Part shown: positions 34,680 through 42,669 of the stretch, piece by piece | Numbering within the stretch: the first letter of the stretch is position 1 | How the letters are laid out: every line of letters begins with the position of its first letter | Notes under the pieces: model-generated | Databases searched by the model: none | What the model was told of the DNA's origin: nothing | Seen by the model: the letters and a program-made list of their open reading frames with translations, nothing else | NCBI GenBank assembly: GCA_963793785.1 | Contig: CAWCBH010000003.1 | Location: 1-64,000 of the forward strand | DNA length: 64,000 nucleotides | Direction of reading: 5' to 3' | Source: CAWCBH01 sp963793785 | GTDB lineage: Bacteria > Actinomycetota > Thermoleophilia > Solirubrobacterales > 70-9 | Made by a program: the position numbers and the translations under genes

Positions 34680-34682
34680 CCC

Positions 34683-35984
34683 CTAGGGCTGGGCGACCGG
34701 GACGTCCTCCTCGGCGCCGGCTTCCGGCGTGATCAGGATCGCGCCCTCGCCGGTCGCGTAGGCCTCCTCGCCGTGATGGACGAAGTCCATCCCCAGCGCC
34801 TCGTCGCGCTCGCTGCCGCGCAGCGGCATCACCGCTCCGATCAGCCGCAGCAGCACATAGGTGGCGCCGAACGCATAGGCGGGCGCCGCCAGCGCCGCCA
34901 GCGCCTGGTCGCCGAGCTGGGAGGCGTTGCCGTAGAAGAGGCCGTCCGAGACGCCGTTCCACCCGGCCTGGGCGACGAAGCCGATGAAGAGGATCCCGAA
35001 GAAGCCGGCGATCCCGTGCACGGCGAGCACGTCGAGCGTCTCGTCGACCCGCGTCCGCGGCCGCCAGGCGACCACCGCGTAACAGGGCAGGGCGCCCAGC
35101 GCGCCGAGCAGCAGCGCGTAGCCGGGGCTGATGAAGCCGCCGGCGGGAGTGATCAGCACGCAGCCGACGATGATCGCCGTCGCCGCGCCGACCGCGGTCA
35201 CCCGGCGACCGCGAATCGCGTCGAGCCCGAACCAGACCAGCAGCGTCGTCGCCGGCGTGAGCAGCGTGTTGGTGAAGGCGAGCACCGAATTGGCGCCGGT
35301 GTTGAAGCCGCTGCCGCCGTTGAAGCCGAACCAGCCGAACCACAGCAGCCCGGCGCCGACGAGGACGTAGACGGTGTTGTGCGGCAGCAACGCCTGCCGC
35401 CCGTAGTCCTTGCGGGCGCCGACGACCAGCGCCGCCGCCAGGGCCGAGAACCCGGAGCCCATCTCGACCGGGACGCCGCCGGCGAAGTCGAGGGTGCCGC
35501 CCTCGAGCAGCCAGCCGGGACCGAAGGCCCAGTGGGCGAGCACGGCGTAGACGAGCACCGACCACAGCGCCGAGAAGACCAGGAAGGCGCTGAAGCGCAT
35601 CCGCTCCACGACCGCCCCTGAGATCAGCGCCGTGGTGATGATGCAGAAGGTCGCCTGGAAGGCGAAGAAGAGCAGATGGGGGATCGTCGACCCCTCACGG
35701 GGCTCGAGGGTTACGTCGCTGAGGAAGACGTGGTCGAAGCCGCCGATGATGTCGTTGCCCTCGTCGAAGGCAAACGAATAGCCGACGACCGCCCAGGTGA
35801 CGGTGGCGACCGCGATCGCCGCGATGCACATCATGAAAGTGTTGAGCGGGTTCTTGGAGCGCACCAGGCCGGCGTAGAAGAGGCCCAGCGCCAGGGTCAT
35901 CATCAGCACCAGCGCCGTCGCGGCCAGCATCCAGGCGGTGTCGCCGGTGTCGATCTGCGCAGTCTGTGCGATCAGGTTCGGCAT
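34683..35984 (-). CDS. amtB: ammonium transporter
   Basis: An Amt/Rh ammonium channel of about 433 residues with 11 membrane segments. AHWAFGPGWLLEGGTLDFAG carries the first pore histidine and HGIAGFFGILFIGF the second. The cytoplasmic tail ends in an acidic stretch. I choose ATG 35984 because GGAGGG lies 8 nt before it; a GTG at 35993 overlaps the PII stop but has no spacing for that site. It is encoded directly after a PII gene, the universal amtB-glnK pairing but with PII first. Confidence 0.93.
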   Translation of the reverse strand: MPNLIAQTAQIDTGDTAWMLAATALVLMMTLALGLFYAGLVRSKNPLNTFMMCIAAIAVATVTWAVVGYSFAFDEGNDIIGGFDHVFLSDVTLEPREGSTIPHLLFFAFQATFCIITTALISGAVVERMRFSAFLVFSALWSVLVYAVLAHWAFGPGWLLEGGTLDFAGGVPVEMGSGFSALAAALVVGARKDYGRQALLPHNTVYVLVGAGLLWFGWFGFNGGSGFNTGANSVLAFTNTLLTPATTLLVWFGLDAIRGRRVTAVGAATAIIVGCVLITPAGGFISPGYALLLGALGALPCYAVVAWRPRTRVDETLDVLAVHGIAGFFGILFIGFVAQAGWNGVSDGLFYGNASQLGDQALAALAAPAYAFGATYVLLRLIGAVMPLRGSERDEALGMDFVHHGEEAYATGEGAILITPEAGAEEDVPVAQP

Positions 35985-35989
35985 CTCGA

Positions 35990-36343
35990 TCACCCTCCGA
36001 CCGGCGTCACGGCGCCGTGGTCGGTCTCACCGGTGCGGATCCGCACCGCCCGCTCCAGCGGCACTACGAAGATCTTGCCGTCGCCGACCTCGCCGGTGCG
36101 GGCGCCCGCGCAAAGCGCCTCGATCGTCGGTTCGACGAACGGATCCGAGACGGCGATCTCGAAGCGGACCTTGTCGGCGAGGCCCATCTGCACGGTCGTG
36201 CCGCGATAGGTCTCGACCCGGTCCAGCTCACCTCCGTGCCCCTGGACCCGGCTCAGCGAGACCCCGCGCACCTCGGCGCGATAGAGGGCCTCCAACACGT
36301 CGTTCGCCTTCTCCGGTCGGACGATGCCGATCACGAGCTTCAA
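35990..36343 (-). CDS. glnK: nitrogen regulatory protein PII
   Basis: A 117-residue PII signal protein. It keeps the B loop TGEVGDGKIFV and the C-loop RIRTGETD, the sites for ATP/ADP and 2-oxoglutarate. The T loop reads ETYRGTTVQMG, so position 51, the tyrosine that is uridylylated or adenylylated in many bacteria, is valine. The protein should therefore sense metabolites without that modification. It starts at TTG with AGGAGGGG upstream and precedes amtB, whose channel it most likely blocks when nitrogen is ample. Confidence 0.92.
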   Translation of the reverse strand: MKLVIGIVRPEKANDVLEALYRAEVRGVSLSRVQGHGGELDRVETYRGTTVQMGLADKVRFEIAVSDPFVEPTIEALCAGARTGEVGDGKIFVVPLERAVRIRTGETDHGAVTPVGG

Positions 36344-36447
36344 AACCCCTCCTTTGGCCGCCTGAGCGCGTGCGAGCCTAACGCGTCGGGGCGGATCTTC
36401 GCCTCGCGGTTACGACGTTCCACTGCCAGCCGCCGCCGGGCACCGGC

Positions 36448-36677
36448 TCAGTGATTCTCGCCGCGACGCAGCCGCTCGGTGATCGCGTCGATGCGATCCC
36501 TCGAGTCGGCAGGCCGGCCACGGACCTCGACTCCTCGCGGCCGCCAGGGTCGGTACTGGCCAGGTCGTCGATTACGATCGCGGCGCGCCCATGACGCTGC
36601 GCGTCTCGACCGTGGCCAGGCGGGCGAGCAGCCGCTCGCCGCGCAGGTACTCAAGCTCGTCCGGTGAAGGCGCTCAT
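36448..36677 (-). pseudogene. remnant of an F420-dependent PPOX-class enzyme
   Basis: From ATG 36677 the pieces read MSAFT, then in the next frame PDELEYLRGERLLARLATV, then AIVIDDLAS, then WRPRGVEVRGR and a tail to the TGA at 36448. These are the N-terminus and the AIVIDD-to-RGVEVRGR segment of the PPOX/pyridoxamine-oxidase-like, F420-dependent family. The central part (normally GPDGTPHVVPV onward) is missing, and at least two frame changes occur. The enzyme is dead. The rest of the gap 36344-36831 shows only the dyad at 36697. Confidence 0.6.
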
Positions 36678-36696
36678 CAGCGCGGACATCATGAGC

Positions 36697-36714
36697 CTTC
36701 AAGCGCACTTGAAG
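36697..36714. promoter_or_regulatory. CTTCAAG/CTTGAAG dyad, MerR-type operator candidate
   Basis: CTTCAAG-CGCA-CTTGAAG is a perfect 7-bp inverted repeat with a 4-nt spacer, and a second overlapping dyad (ACTTGA/TCAAGT) ends at 36720. It matches 13 of 18 positions of the SoxR consensus. It lies between the PPOX remnant and the S51 peptidase gene. Confidence 0.45.
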
Positions 36715-36831
36715 TCAAGTCGCCGCCTCCCTGTCGAGGGCAGGGCGTTTCGACAATCGGGCGGTCGCCACCGATCGATCTTCGGACCGCTGTACAAAGA
36801 CGAGTCCGGCAGGGACGACGAACATCTGCTG

Positions 36832-37602
36832 ATGGAGGGCGAACGCAGGCAGATCGTCGCCTTTGGCGGCGGCGGCTTCTCGATGGAGTCGGGCAATCCG
36901 CTGCTCGACGACTATGTGCTCTCCCTCACCGGCTCGGCGCGGCCGCGGGTCTGCTTCCTGCCCACGGCGAGCGGTGATGCGGACCATTACGTGGTTCGCT
37001 TCTATCGCGCTTTCGGCGCCGATCGCTGCGATCCCAGTCACATCTCCCTGTTTCGCCGCGAGCAGGGTCCCGCCGACATCGCCGAGCACCTCCTCTCCCA
37101 GGACCTGATCTACGTCGGCGGCGGTAGCGTGATCAGCCTGCTCGGCGTCTGGCGGGCCCACGGGATCGACGGAACGCTGCGGGCCGCGTGGGAGCGCGGC
37201 GTCGTCCTCTGCGGTCTCTCGGCCGGCTCGCTCTGCTGGTTCGCGGACGCTGTGACCGGCTTCCACGGCGCCGCCCGGCGGGTTGCCGGCCTCGGCCTGC
37301 TGCCGTTCAGCAACTGCGTCCACTACGAGCGCGAGGGTCGCCGGCGCACCGCGTACCACGGGTTCCTCCGCGAGGGGATGGGCGGCGGCTACGCGGCCGA
37401 GGACGGTGCCGCTCTGCATTTCCTCGGCACCGAGCTGCACCGGGTGGTCGCCTCGCGGCCCAGCGCTCGCGGATTCCGCGTCGACGCAATCGGCGAGCGG
37501 GTGGTCGAGATGCAGATCGCGACTGCCTACCTCGGCCGCTCTCCCGAGCCCGTTCCACCGCTGCCCGAGGCGCTGTCCACGACCGTCGCTGCTGCAGCCT
37601 GA
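36832..37602 (+). CDS. peptidase S51 (peptidase E / cyanophycinase-like)
   Basis: A 256-residue S51 serine peptidase. The fold markers are IVAFGGGGFSME, VCFLPTASGDA and LIYVGGGSV, and the nucleophile is S130 in CGLSAGSLCWF, followed by NCVHYE with a histidine in the expected place. PepE cleaves Asp-X dipeptides and cyanophycinase cleaves cyanophycin; sequence alone does not decide. I use ATG 36832, just before the conserved core. The frame opens earlier (36664) but that part has no family similarity and contains the operator-like dyad. It overlaps the next S51 gene by one base (TGATG). Confidence 0.85.
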   Translation: MEGERRQIVAFGGGGFSMESGNPLLDDYVLSLTGSARPRVCFLPTASGDADHYVVRFYRAFGADRCDPSHISLFRREQGPADIAEHLLSQDLIYVGGGSVISLLGVWRAHGIDGTLRAAWERGVVLCGLSAGSLCWFADAVTGFHGAARRVAGLGLLPFSNCVHYEREGRRRTAYHGFLREGMGGGYAAEDGAALHFLGTELHRVVASRPSARGFRVDAIGERVVEMQIATAYLGRSPEPVPPLPEALSTTVAAAA

Positions 37603-38453
37603 TGCGCGGCCAGGCCGGTCCCCGACGCCAGGCATCGCCGAGGCGCCGAATCCTCGCCCTCGGAGGGCACGAGCTGACCTCGCGTCCCCACGACCGCGCT
37701 GTCTGCGACGGGATCCTCGGGCTGGCTCGCCGGCGGACTGCCGAGGCGGTCCAAGGCCGGAATCCCGGGCCTCCGAGGCTCTGCCTGCTGCCGACAGCCA
37801 GCGGCGACCCGGCCGAGCAGAGCGCCCGCTTCCATAGCTGCTTCGCGGACCGCGATTGCCAGCCCTCCGACGTCACGCTCTTTCGTCTCGGCGCTCGTCC
37901 CGTGGTTCTCCGCGACCACCTCCTCTCCCAGGACCTGATCTACGTCGGCGGCGGCAGTCTTGTCAACCTGCTCGCGATCTGGGAGGCGCACGACATCGGC
38001 TCGATTCTGCGCCTGGCCTGGCGAGAGGGGATCGTCCTGGCCGGCCACAGCGCCGGCGCGATGTGTTGGTTCGAGGGCGGGATCACCAAGTCGTGGGGCC
38101 GGCCCACCTCGGCTGCCGGCCTCGGCTTCCTGCCCGGGACGCTGTGCGTCCATTACCACTCAGAGCCCGAGCGCCGAGCCGCCTTCCTCGCCGCGGTCGG
38201 GCGGGGAATGCTGGGCGGCTGGGGAATCGACGATCACGCGGGGCTGCTGTGGGAGGGGGAGAGGATGGGCGGAGCGCTGAGCTTCCGCCAGGGCGCGCGC
38301 GCTTACCGGGTCGCGGTCCGCGACGGCGCGGTCACCGAGCGGCCGCTGGTGGCACAACGGATGCGATCCCGTCCCTTGGTAGACGGCGCGGGCGAGATCG
38401 CCGAGCTGCGCGCGACGCTCCGCGCCCGCCGCGGGGTCAGACGACTGGCCTGA
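37602..38453 (+). CDS. peptidase S51 (peptidase E / cyanophycinase-like), second copy
   Basis: A 283-residue S51 paralogue of the preceding gene, starting at ATG 37602 inside the TGATG overlap. Core motifs: ILALGGHEL, LCLLPTASGDP and the nucleophile S150 in AGHSAGAMCWF, then LCVHYHSE. HLLSQDLIYVGGGS is identical in both copies, with near-identical DNA (about 37087-37128 and 37917-37958), while the rest has diverged. The N-terminal 15 residues are basic. The tandem pair suggests partner enzymes or a heteromer. Confidence 0.86.
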   Translation: MRGQAGPRRQASPRRRILALGGHELTSRPHDRAVCDGILGLARRRTAEAVQGRNPGPPRLCLLPTASGDPAEQSARFHSCFADRDCQPSDVTLFRLGARPVVLRDHLLSQDLIYVGGGSLVNLLAIWEAHDIGSILRLAWREGIVLAGHSAGAMCWFEGGITKSWGRPTSAAGLGFLPGTLCVHYHSEPERRAAFLAAVGRGMLGGWGIDDHAGLLWEGERMGGALSFRQGARAYRVAVRDGAVTERPLVAQRMRSRPLVDGAGEIAELRATLRARRGVRRLA

Positions 38454-38460
38454 CCAGCGG

Positions 38461-38988
38461 TTAGACGCCGCCGGCCGCCGGCGGGGCGGCGGGATCTTCG
38501 TCCTCGCCGGGACGCTCGCGGGCCAGGTAGTCCTCGGCCAGCAGCAGGTTCTGCTTCGCGCGCTCGACCACGTTGAGGAGGTCCTGCATCAGCGCCACCT
38601 CCTCGACCTGCTCCTTGACGAACCACTGCATGAACTGCTCGGCCCGGTAGTCGCGGGTCTCGCGGGCCAGCTCGAAGAGCGCGTAGATCTCCTTGCCGAC
38701 CCGCTGCTCCTGCTCGAGCGACATCCGCACCGGAGCGATGCCGTCCTCGAAGCTGGTCTTCTGCGAGGTGATGTCGGGGATTCGCACCTCTTCGCCGACG
38801 TCGAGCAGGTACCGGATCATCATCATCGCGTGGGTTCGCTCTTCCTCGGCCTGGCGATAGAAGAACGCCGCCAGGCGGGGCAGCGTCTCGGCGTCGTAGT
38901 AGACGGCGGCGCCGACGTACTGCTGGGAGGCAGCGAACTCGTTGGCGATCTGCTCGTTCAGCGCGGTCGGGAATGACTTCTCGGCCAT
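38461..38988 (-). CDS. ferritin
   Basis: A 175-residue non-haem ferritin for iron storage. The ferroxidase ligands are in place: E near residue 17 (LNEQIANEFAASQQY), the EEERTHAMMM helix with E50 and H53, and FVKEQVEEVALM later. There is no methionine haem ligand pattern. The tail is proline/alanine-rich. Start at ATG 38988. It follows the enolase-superfamily gene after 10 nt on the same strand. Confidence 0.92.
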   Translation of the reverse strand: MAEKSFPTALNEQIANEFAASQQYVGAAVYYDAETLPRLAAFFYRQAEEERTHAMMMIRYLLDVGEEVRIPDITSQKTSFEDGIAPVRMSLEQEQRVGKEIYALFELARETRDYRAEQFMQWFVKEQVEEVALMQDLLNVVERAKQNLLLAEDYLARERPGEDEDPAAPPAAGGV

Positions 38989-38998
38989 TACGCCAACA

Positions 38999-40063
38999 CT
39001 AGCTCGCCCAGCGGAAACCGAGCGGCTCCAGCTGCGGCTCCATCGGGCTGGTGGGGAGTCCCGGCGGCGGCTCGGCCTCGTTGTAGCCGCGGGGGGCGGT
39101 GTCGTTGGGGGTGTCGGGGTGAAAGAGCGAGGCCAGGTACTGGATCTGGCCTCGGCCGACCCCCAGCTCCCACTGGCCGCCGCCGTAGGCACCGATCCCG
39201 TTCGAATCGCAGTGGTCATAGGCGGCGCAGAGCGACTCCAGGCCACCGACGCGGGAGGGCTTGATGTTGACCATCGTCGGCTTGAAGGGCAGCGCCTCGA
39301 TGTCGGCGACCGAGTGGATCGGCGCGTCCCAGGTGACACGATCGAAGTGCGGCTCCAGCACCGGCCGCGTCTGCTCGTTGAGGTCTGGGTCCTCGAGCCA
39401 GGCGTCGGGAAACGCATCGGCAAGCCGGCGGTAGAGGTCGGGGTCGGTATCGACGTCGACCGGAGTGCCCTTGTACTGACCCTTCAAGTCGAGCGAGTCG
39501 ATCGCTCCGGTGGCGACCAGCTCGGCGATCAGCTCGTCGCCCCAGTCGTTGGCCGGGTCGAGCTTGAAGCGCAGGTTCGGATAGCGCTCCAGCTTGGCCC
39601 GCAGCGGGGCGATCGATGAGGGCTCCCCGCCGTCCAAGGAAGCGAGTCGCATCGAGGCGACGAAGTTGACCGGGCGGGGCTCGCGGTCAAGCGCCTCGGG
39701 CAGGGCCTTGCCGGCCTGCCGCAGCGCCAGGTCCAGGGCAGCGGACTCGAAGGCCCAGCGCCGGTACAGCCGCGACACCTCCCGCGCCGGGGCCTGCGGG
39801 AAGAGGTCCAGGGTTCCGACCAGCTCACATAGCTCCCCGACGGTCGCCGGGCCGGAGAGGTCGTGGACGGGCCCGGCGTCCTGCAGGGCGATGTGGTCGA
39901 GCCCCTCGTAGGTGACGTCCTCGCCGAGGCCTTCCTCGCCACCGCCGCGAATCAGGATCGTGGTCGAGAGCCGCTCGAAGGTGCCGATCTTGATCTCGTT
40001 GCCCTCCAGCTTGTAGGCGTCGATCCGGATCGGAAACTCGGCGAGACGATCGAAGGTCCCCAC
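38999..40063 (-). CDS. enolase-superfamily (muconate lactonizing-like) protein
   Basis: About 354 residues of the mandelate-racemase/muconate-lactonizing subgroup. Candidate motifs are FKLDPANDW (second-strand lysine region), DLKGQY, WLEDPDLNE (metal acidic residue) and VNIKPSRVGGL (third lysine). Related enzymes include o-succinylbenzoate synthase and N-acylamino-acid racemase, but no menaquinone genes are nearby and the substrate is open. TTG 40072 is an alternative start; I use GTG 40063. The gene is followed closely by ferritin. Confidence 0.82.
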   Translation of the reverse strand: MGTFDRLAEFPIRIDAYKLEGNEIKIGTFERLSTTILIRGGGEEGLGEDVTYEGLDHIALQDAGPVHDLSGPATVGELCELVGTLDLFPQAPAREVSRLYRRWAFESAALDLALRQAGKALPEALDREPRPVNFVASMRLASLDGGEPSSIAPLRAKLERYPNLRFKLDPANDWGDELIAELVATGAIDSLDLKGQYKGTPVDVDTDPDLYRRLADAFPDAWLEDPDLNEQTRPVLEPHFDRVTWDAPIHSVADIEALPFKPTMVNIKPSRVGGLESLCAAYDHCDSNGIGAYGGGQWELGVGRGQIQYLASLFHPDTPNDTAPRGYNEAEPPPGLPTSPMEPQLEPLGFRWAS

Positions 40064-40103
40064 TCGCCTCAATCTACACAGCCCTCGCCAGGCGCTTGTC
40101 CGG

Positions 40104-41609
40104 CTAGTGAACGAGCGCCGCGATCACCTCGCGCCACCAGGCGCGCTCGGGCTCGCTGGCGGCGCGCTCGAGTCGCCGCCGCGCCGAGGCCCGGAGCGCG
40201 CTGGCGGAGCCGATCGAAAGCACCGATCCGGTGAACGCATAGCGACCGTCCTCGAGCACCACCAGCGCTCCCGGCTGGTCGATGCGGACGATCAGTTGCT
40301 GGGCGACTCCGATCCCCGCGACTCGCTTCGGGTAGGCGGGATTGCCGTCGGCCGGGTCCCATGGTCGAGTGGTGGAGATCTGGGCGCTGCTGCGGGCCGG
40401 CCGGACGGGGCGAGACTCGTCTCCCAGCGAGGGCTCGCTGGTGGTCACCCCAAGGCGCCGGGCCAGCGGCTCGAAAGTCGCCCCCTGCAGCAGGGTCGAG
40501 AAGAGCACCGCAAAGAAGACGACGTTGAAGAGGTTGAGGCTGCCGGAGACGCCCTCGATGACCGGGAAGGTCGCGAGGACGACCGGGACGGCCCCGCGCA
40601 GCCCGGCCCAGGCGAGCACGGTCTGCTCGCGGCCGCTGAAGCCGCCGAAAGCCGTGGCGACGAAGGTGGCGATCGGGCGGGCGACGAGAACCAGAACCAA
40701 GGCCAGCAGGATCCCGTCGACGGCGACGTCGTCGAGCTGGGAGGGGAAGACGAGCAGGCCGAGGACGAGGAACATCGCCACCTGCGCGACCCAGGCCAGC
40801 CCTTGGTGGAAGATCGTCACTGAGCGCTGGGCCGGGATCGTGACGCTGCCCAGCATCAGGCCGGCCAAGTAGACGGCGAGAAAGCCGGAGCCGTGCAGAG
40901 TGTCCGCCACGCCGTAGGCGAGCGCGGCGATCCCGATCGTCCCGATCGGGTAGCCCGCCTCGGTCCCGAGCCGCGTCCGGCGCAGCGCCTGGATCGAGAG
41001 CCAGCCGACGGCGAGCCCAGCCGCGAGCCCGATCCCGAGCTCGCGCAGGAACAGGACCAGCATGTCGGCGACGCCGTAGTCGGGCAGCTGGATCCAGTCG
41101 ATGAACCCGACGACCAGCAGGATCGCAACCGGGTCGTTGAAGCCCGCCTCGCCCTCCAGGGTCCGTGCGACCCGCCGCCGCAGCGTCGACTCGCGCAGGA
41201 GACCGAAGATCGCGGCCCCGTCGGTCGCGGAGATGATCGAACCGATCAGCAACCCCTCCAGCAGCGAGAGGTCGAACAGCAGCGTCGCGGCGGCGCCGGC
41301 GATTGCCGCGGTCAGCAGGGTGCCGAAGAAGGCCAGGCCCAGTGCCGAGCCCAGCACCGGCCTGATCTCGCCGAAGCCGGCGCTGAGCCCGCCCTCGAAG
41401 AGGATCAGGGCCAGGGCGATGATCCCGATCGTGCGGGCCAGCTCGTAGTCGGAGAACTCGATCCAGCCGGCCCCGTCGGAGCCGATCGCCATCCCCAGCC
41501 CGAGGAACAGCACCAGGCCGGGCACCCTCAGGTGGCCGGCGACAAGGGTTGCAAGCAGGCCCCCCGCCATCAGAGCGCCGGCGACCAGGATCAGGTTGGC
41601 GTCGCTCAT
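40104..41609 (-). CDS. cation/proton antiporter (CPA1, NhaP2/CvrA-like)
   Basis: A 501-residue protein with about 12 membrane segments, the CPA1 transport motif EGEAGFNDPVAILL, and ALILFEGGLSAGF. The last 110 residues are soluble and look like an RCK_C/TrkA-C-type regulatory domain (QLIVRIDQPGALVVLEDG). This architecture is common in potassium/proton antiporters of the CvrA/NhaP2 type. It is divergent from an alcohol dehydrogenase gene across 49 bp. Confidence 0.88.
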   Translation of the reverse strand: MSDANLILVAGALMAGGLLATLVAGHLRVPGLVLFLGLGMAIGSDGAGWIEFSDYELARTIGIIALALILFEGGLSAGFGEIRPVLGSALGLAFFGTLLTAAIAGAAATLLFDLSLLEGLLIGSIISATDGAAIFGLLRESTLRRRVARTLEGEAGFNDPVAILLVVGFIDWIQLPDYGVADMLVLFLRELGIGLAAGLAVGWLSIQALRRTRLGTEAGYPIGTIGIAALAYGVADTLHGSGFLAVYLAGLMLGSVTIPAQRSVTIFHQGLAWVAQVAMFLVLGLLVFPSQLDDVAVDGILLALVLVLVARPIATFVATAFGGFSGREQTVLAWAGLRGAVPVVLATFPVIEGVSGSLNLFNVVFFAVLFSTLLQGATFEPLARRLGVTTSEPSLGDESRPVRPARSSAQISTTRPWDPADGNPAYPKRVAGIGVAQQLIVRIDQPGALVVLEDGRYAFTGSVLSIGSASALRASARRRLERAASEPERAWWREVIAALVH

Positions 41610-41658
41610 CCGGCAACCATTTCAGCTACCCGCTGAGGGGCGTCGCTAGGGTGGGCCG

Positions 41659-42669
41659 GTGCGCGAGTTGACCTTCGTCGAGCCCGGAAGGCTCGAATGG
41701 CGCGAGGCGGAAGAGCCGCGTCTGCAGGGCAACGGCGAGGCGATCGTGCGCCCGATCGCCGTCGCCACTTGTGACCTCGACGCGATGGTGATCGCCGGCC
41801 GTGTCCCCTATGAAGGCCCATTCGCGTTCGGGCATGAATGCGTGGCCGAAGTGGTCGACGTCGGGGACGGGGTCGGCACGGTCGCGCCCGGTCGGGTCGT
41901 CAGCGTTCCATTCCAGATTTCCTGCGGCGGCTGCCACGCCTGCCTCGAGGGCCGCACGGGCAACTGCACGGAGACGCCGCGAATGGCGATGTACGGACTG
42001 CCCCTCGGCGGGAGCTGGGGCGGCTTCCTCTCCGACCTGGTCCGGGTGCCGTTCGCCGACGCGATGCTGGTCGGGGTTCCCGAGGGAGTCGACCCCGCGG
42101 CTGCGGCGAGCGTCAGCGACAACGTCGTCGACGCCTGGCGAACCGTCGGGCCGCAGCTGGCCCGCCAACCGGCTGCGCCGGTGCTGATCTGCGGCGGCAG
42201 CGGCTCGATCGACCTCTACGCTGCCGCGATCGCAGTTGCGCTCGGATCCGAGCGGGTCGACTTCGTGGGTGGGCGAGACGACGCCCCCGAGCTCGCGGCG
42301 AGCCTCGGCGCCCGCCCGATCGAGGGGGACTTTCCCGAGCGGCTGGGCCCGTATCCGATCACCGTCGACGCCAGCGCCTCGCACGAGGGCCTGGCCTGCG
42401 CACTGCGCTCCACCGCGCCGGACGGCGTCTGCACGAGCGTCGGCATCTACTTCGAGCCCGAGACGCCGGTGCCGCTGCTGGAGATGTACACGAAGGGGAT
42501 CACGTTCCAGACCGGCCGCGTCCATGCCCGGCCGGCGATTCCCGAGGTCCTGGACCTGATCGCAGCCGGCAAGCTGGATCCCGGCCCGGTCACCCGCCAG
42601 ACGGTCGCCTGGGACGACGCCCCGGAGGCGCTGGCCGAGCAGCTCGAGAAGCTCGTCATCACCCGCTGA
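41659..42669 (+). CDS. zinc-dependent alcohol dehydrogenase-like protein
   Basis: A 336-residue medium-chain dehydrogenase. It has FGHECVAEV (catalytic zinc and proton relay), a structural cysteine set CGGCHACLEGRTGNC, and the nucleotide loop CGGSGSIDLYAAA. At the first zinc ligand position the text reads VATCDLDAM, which supplies the cysteine. It differs from the class III-like gene at 4890-5996. GTG start. The 3' end overlaps the convergent M20 gene by 11 nt. Substrate unknown. Confidence 0.87.
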   Translation: MRELTFVEPGRLEWREAEEPRLQGNGEAIVRPIAVATCDLDAMVIAGRVPYEGPFAFGHECVAEVVDVGDGVGTVAPGRVVSVPFQISCGGCHACLEGRTGNCTETPRMAMYGLPLGGSWGGFLSDLVRVPFADAMLVGVPEGVDPAAAASVSDNVVDAWRTVGPQLARQPAAPVLICGGSGSIDLYAAAIAVALGSERVDFVGGRDDAPELAASLGARPIEGDFPERLGPYPITVDASASHEGLACALRSTAPDGVCTSVGIYFEPETPVPLLEMYTKGITFQTGRVHARPAIPEVLDLIAAGKLDPGPVTRQTVAWDDAPEALAEQLEKLVITR

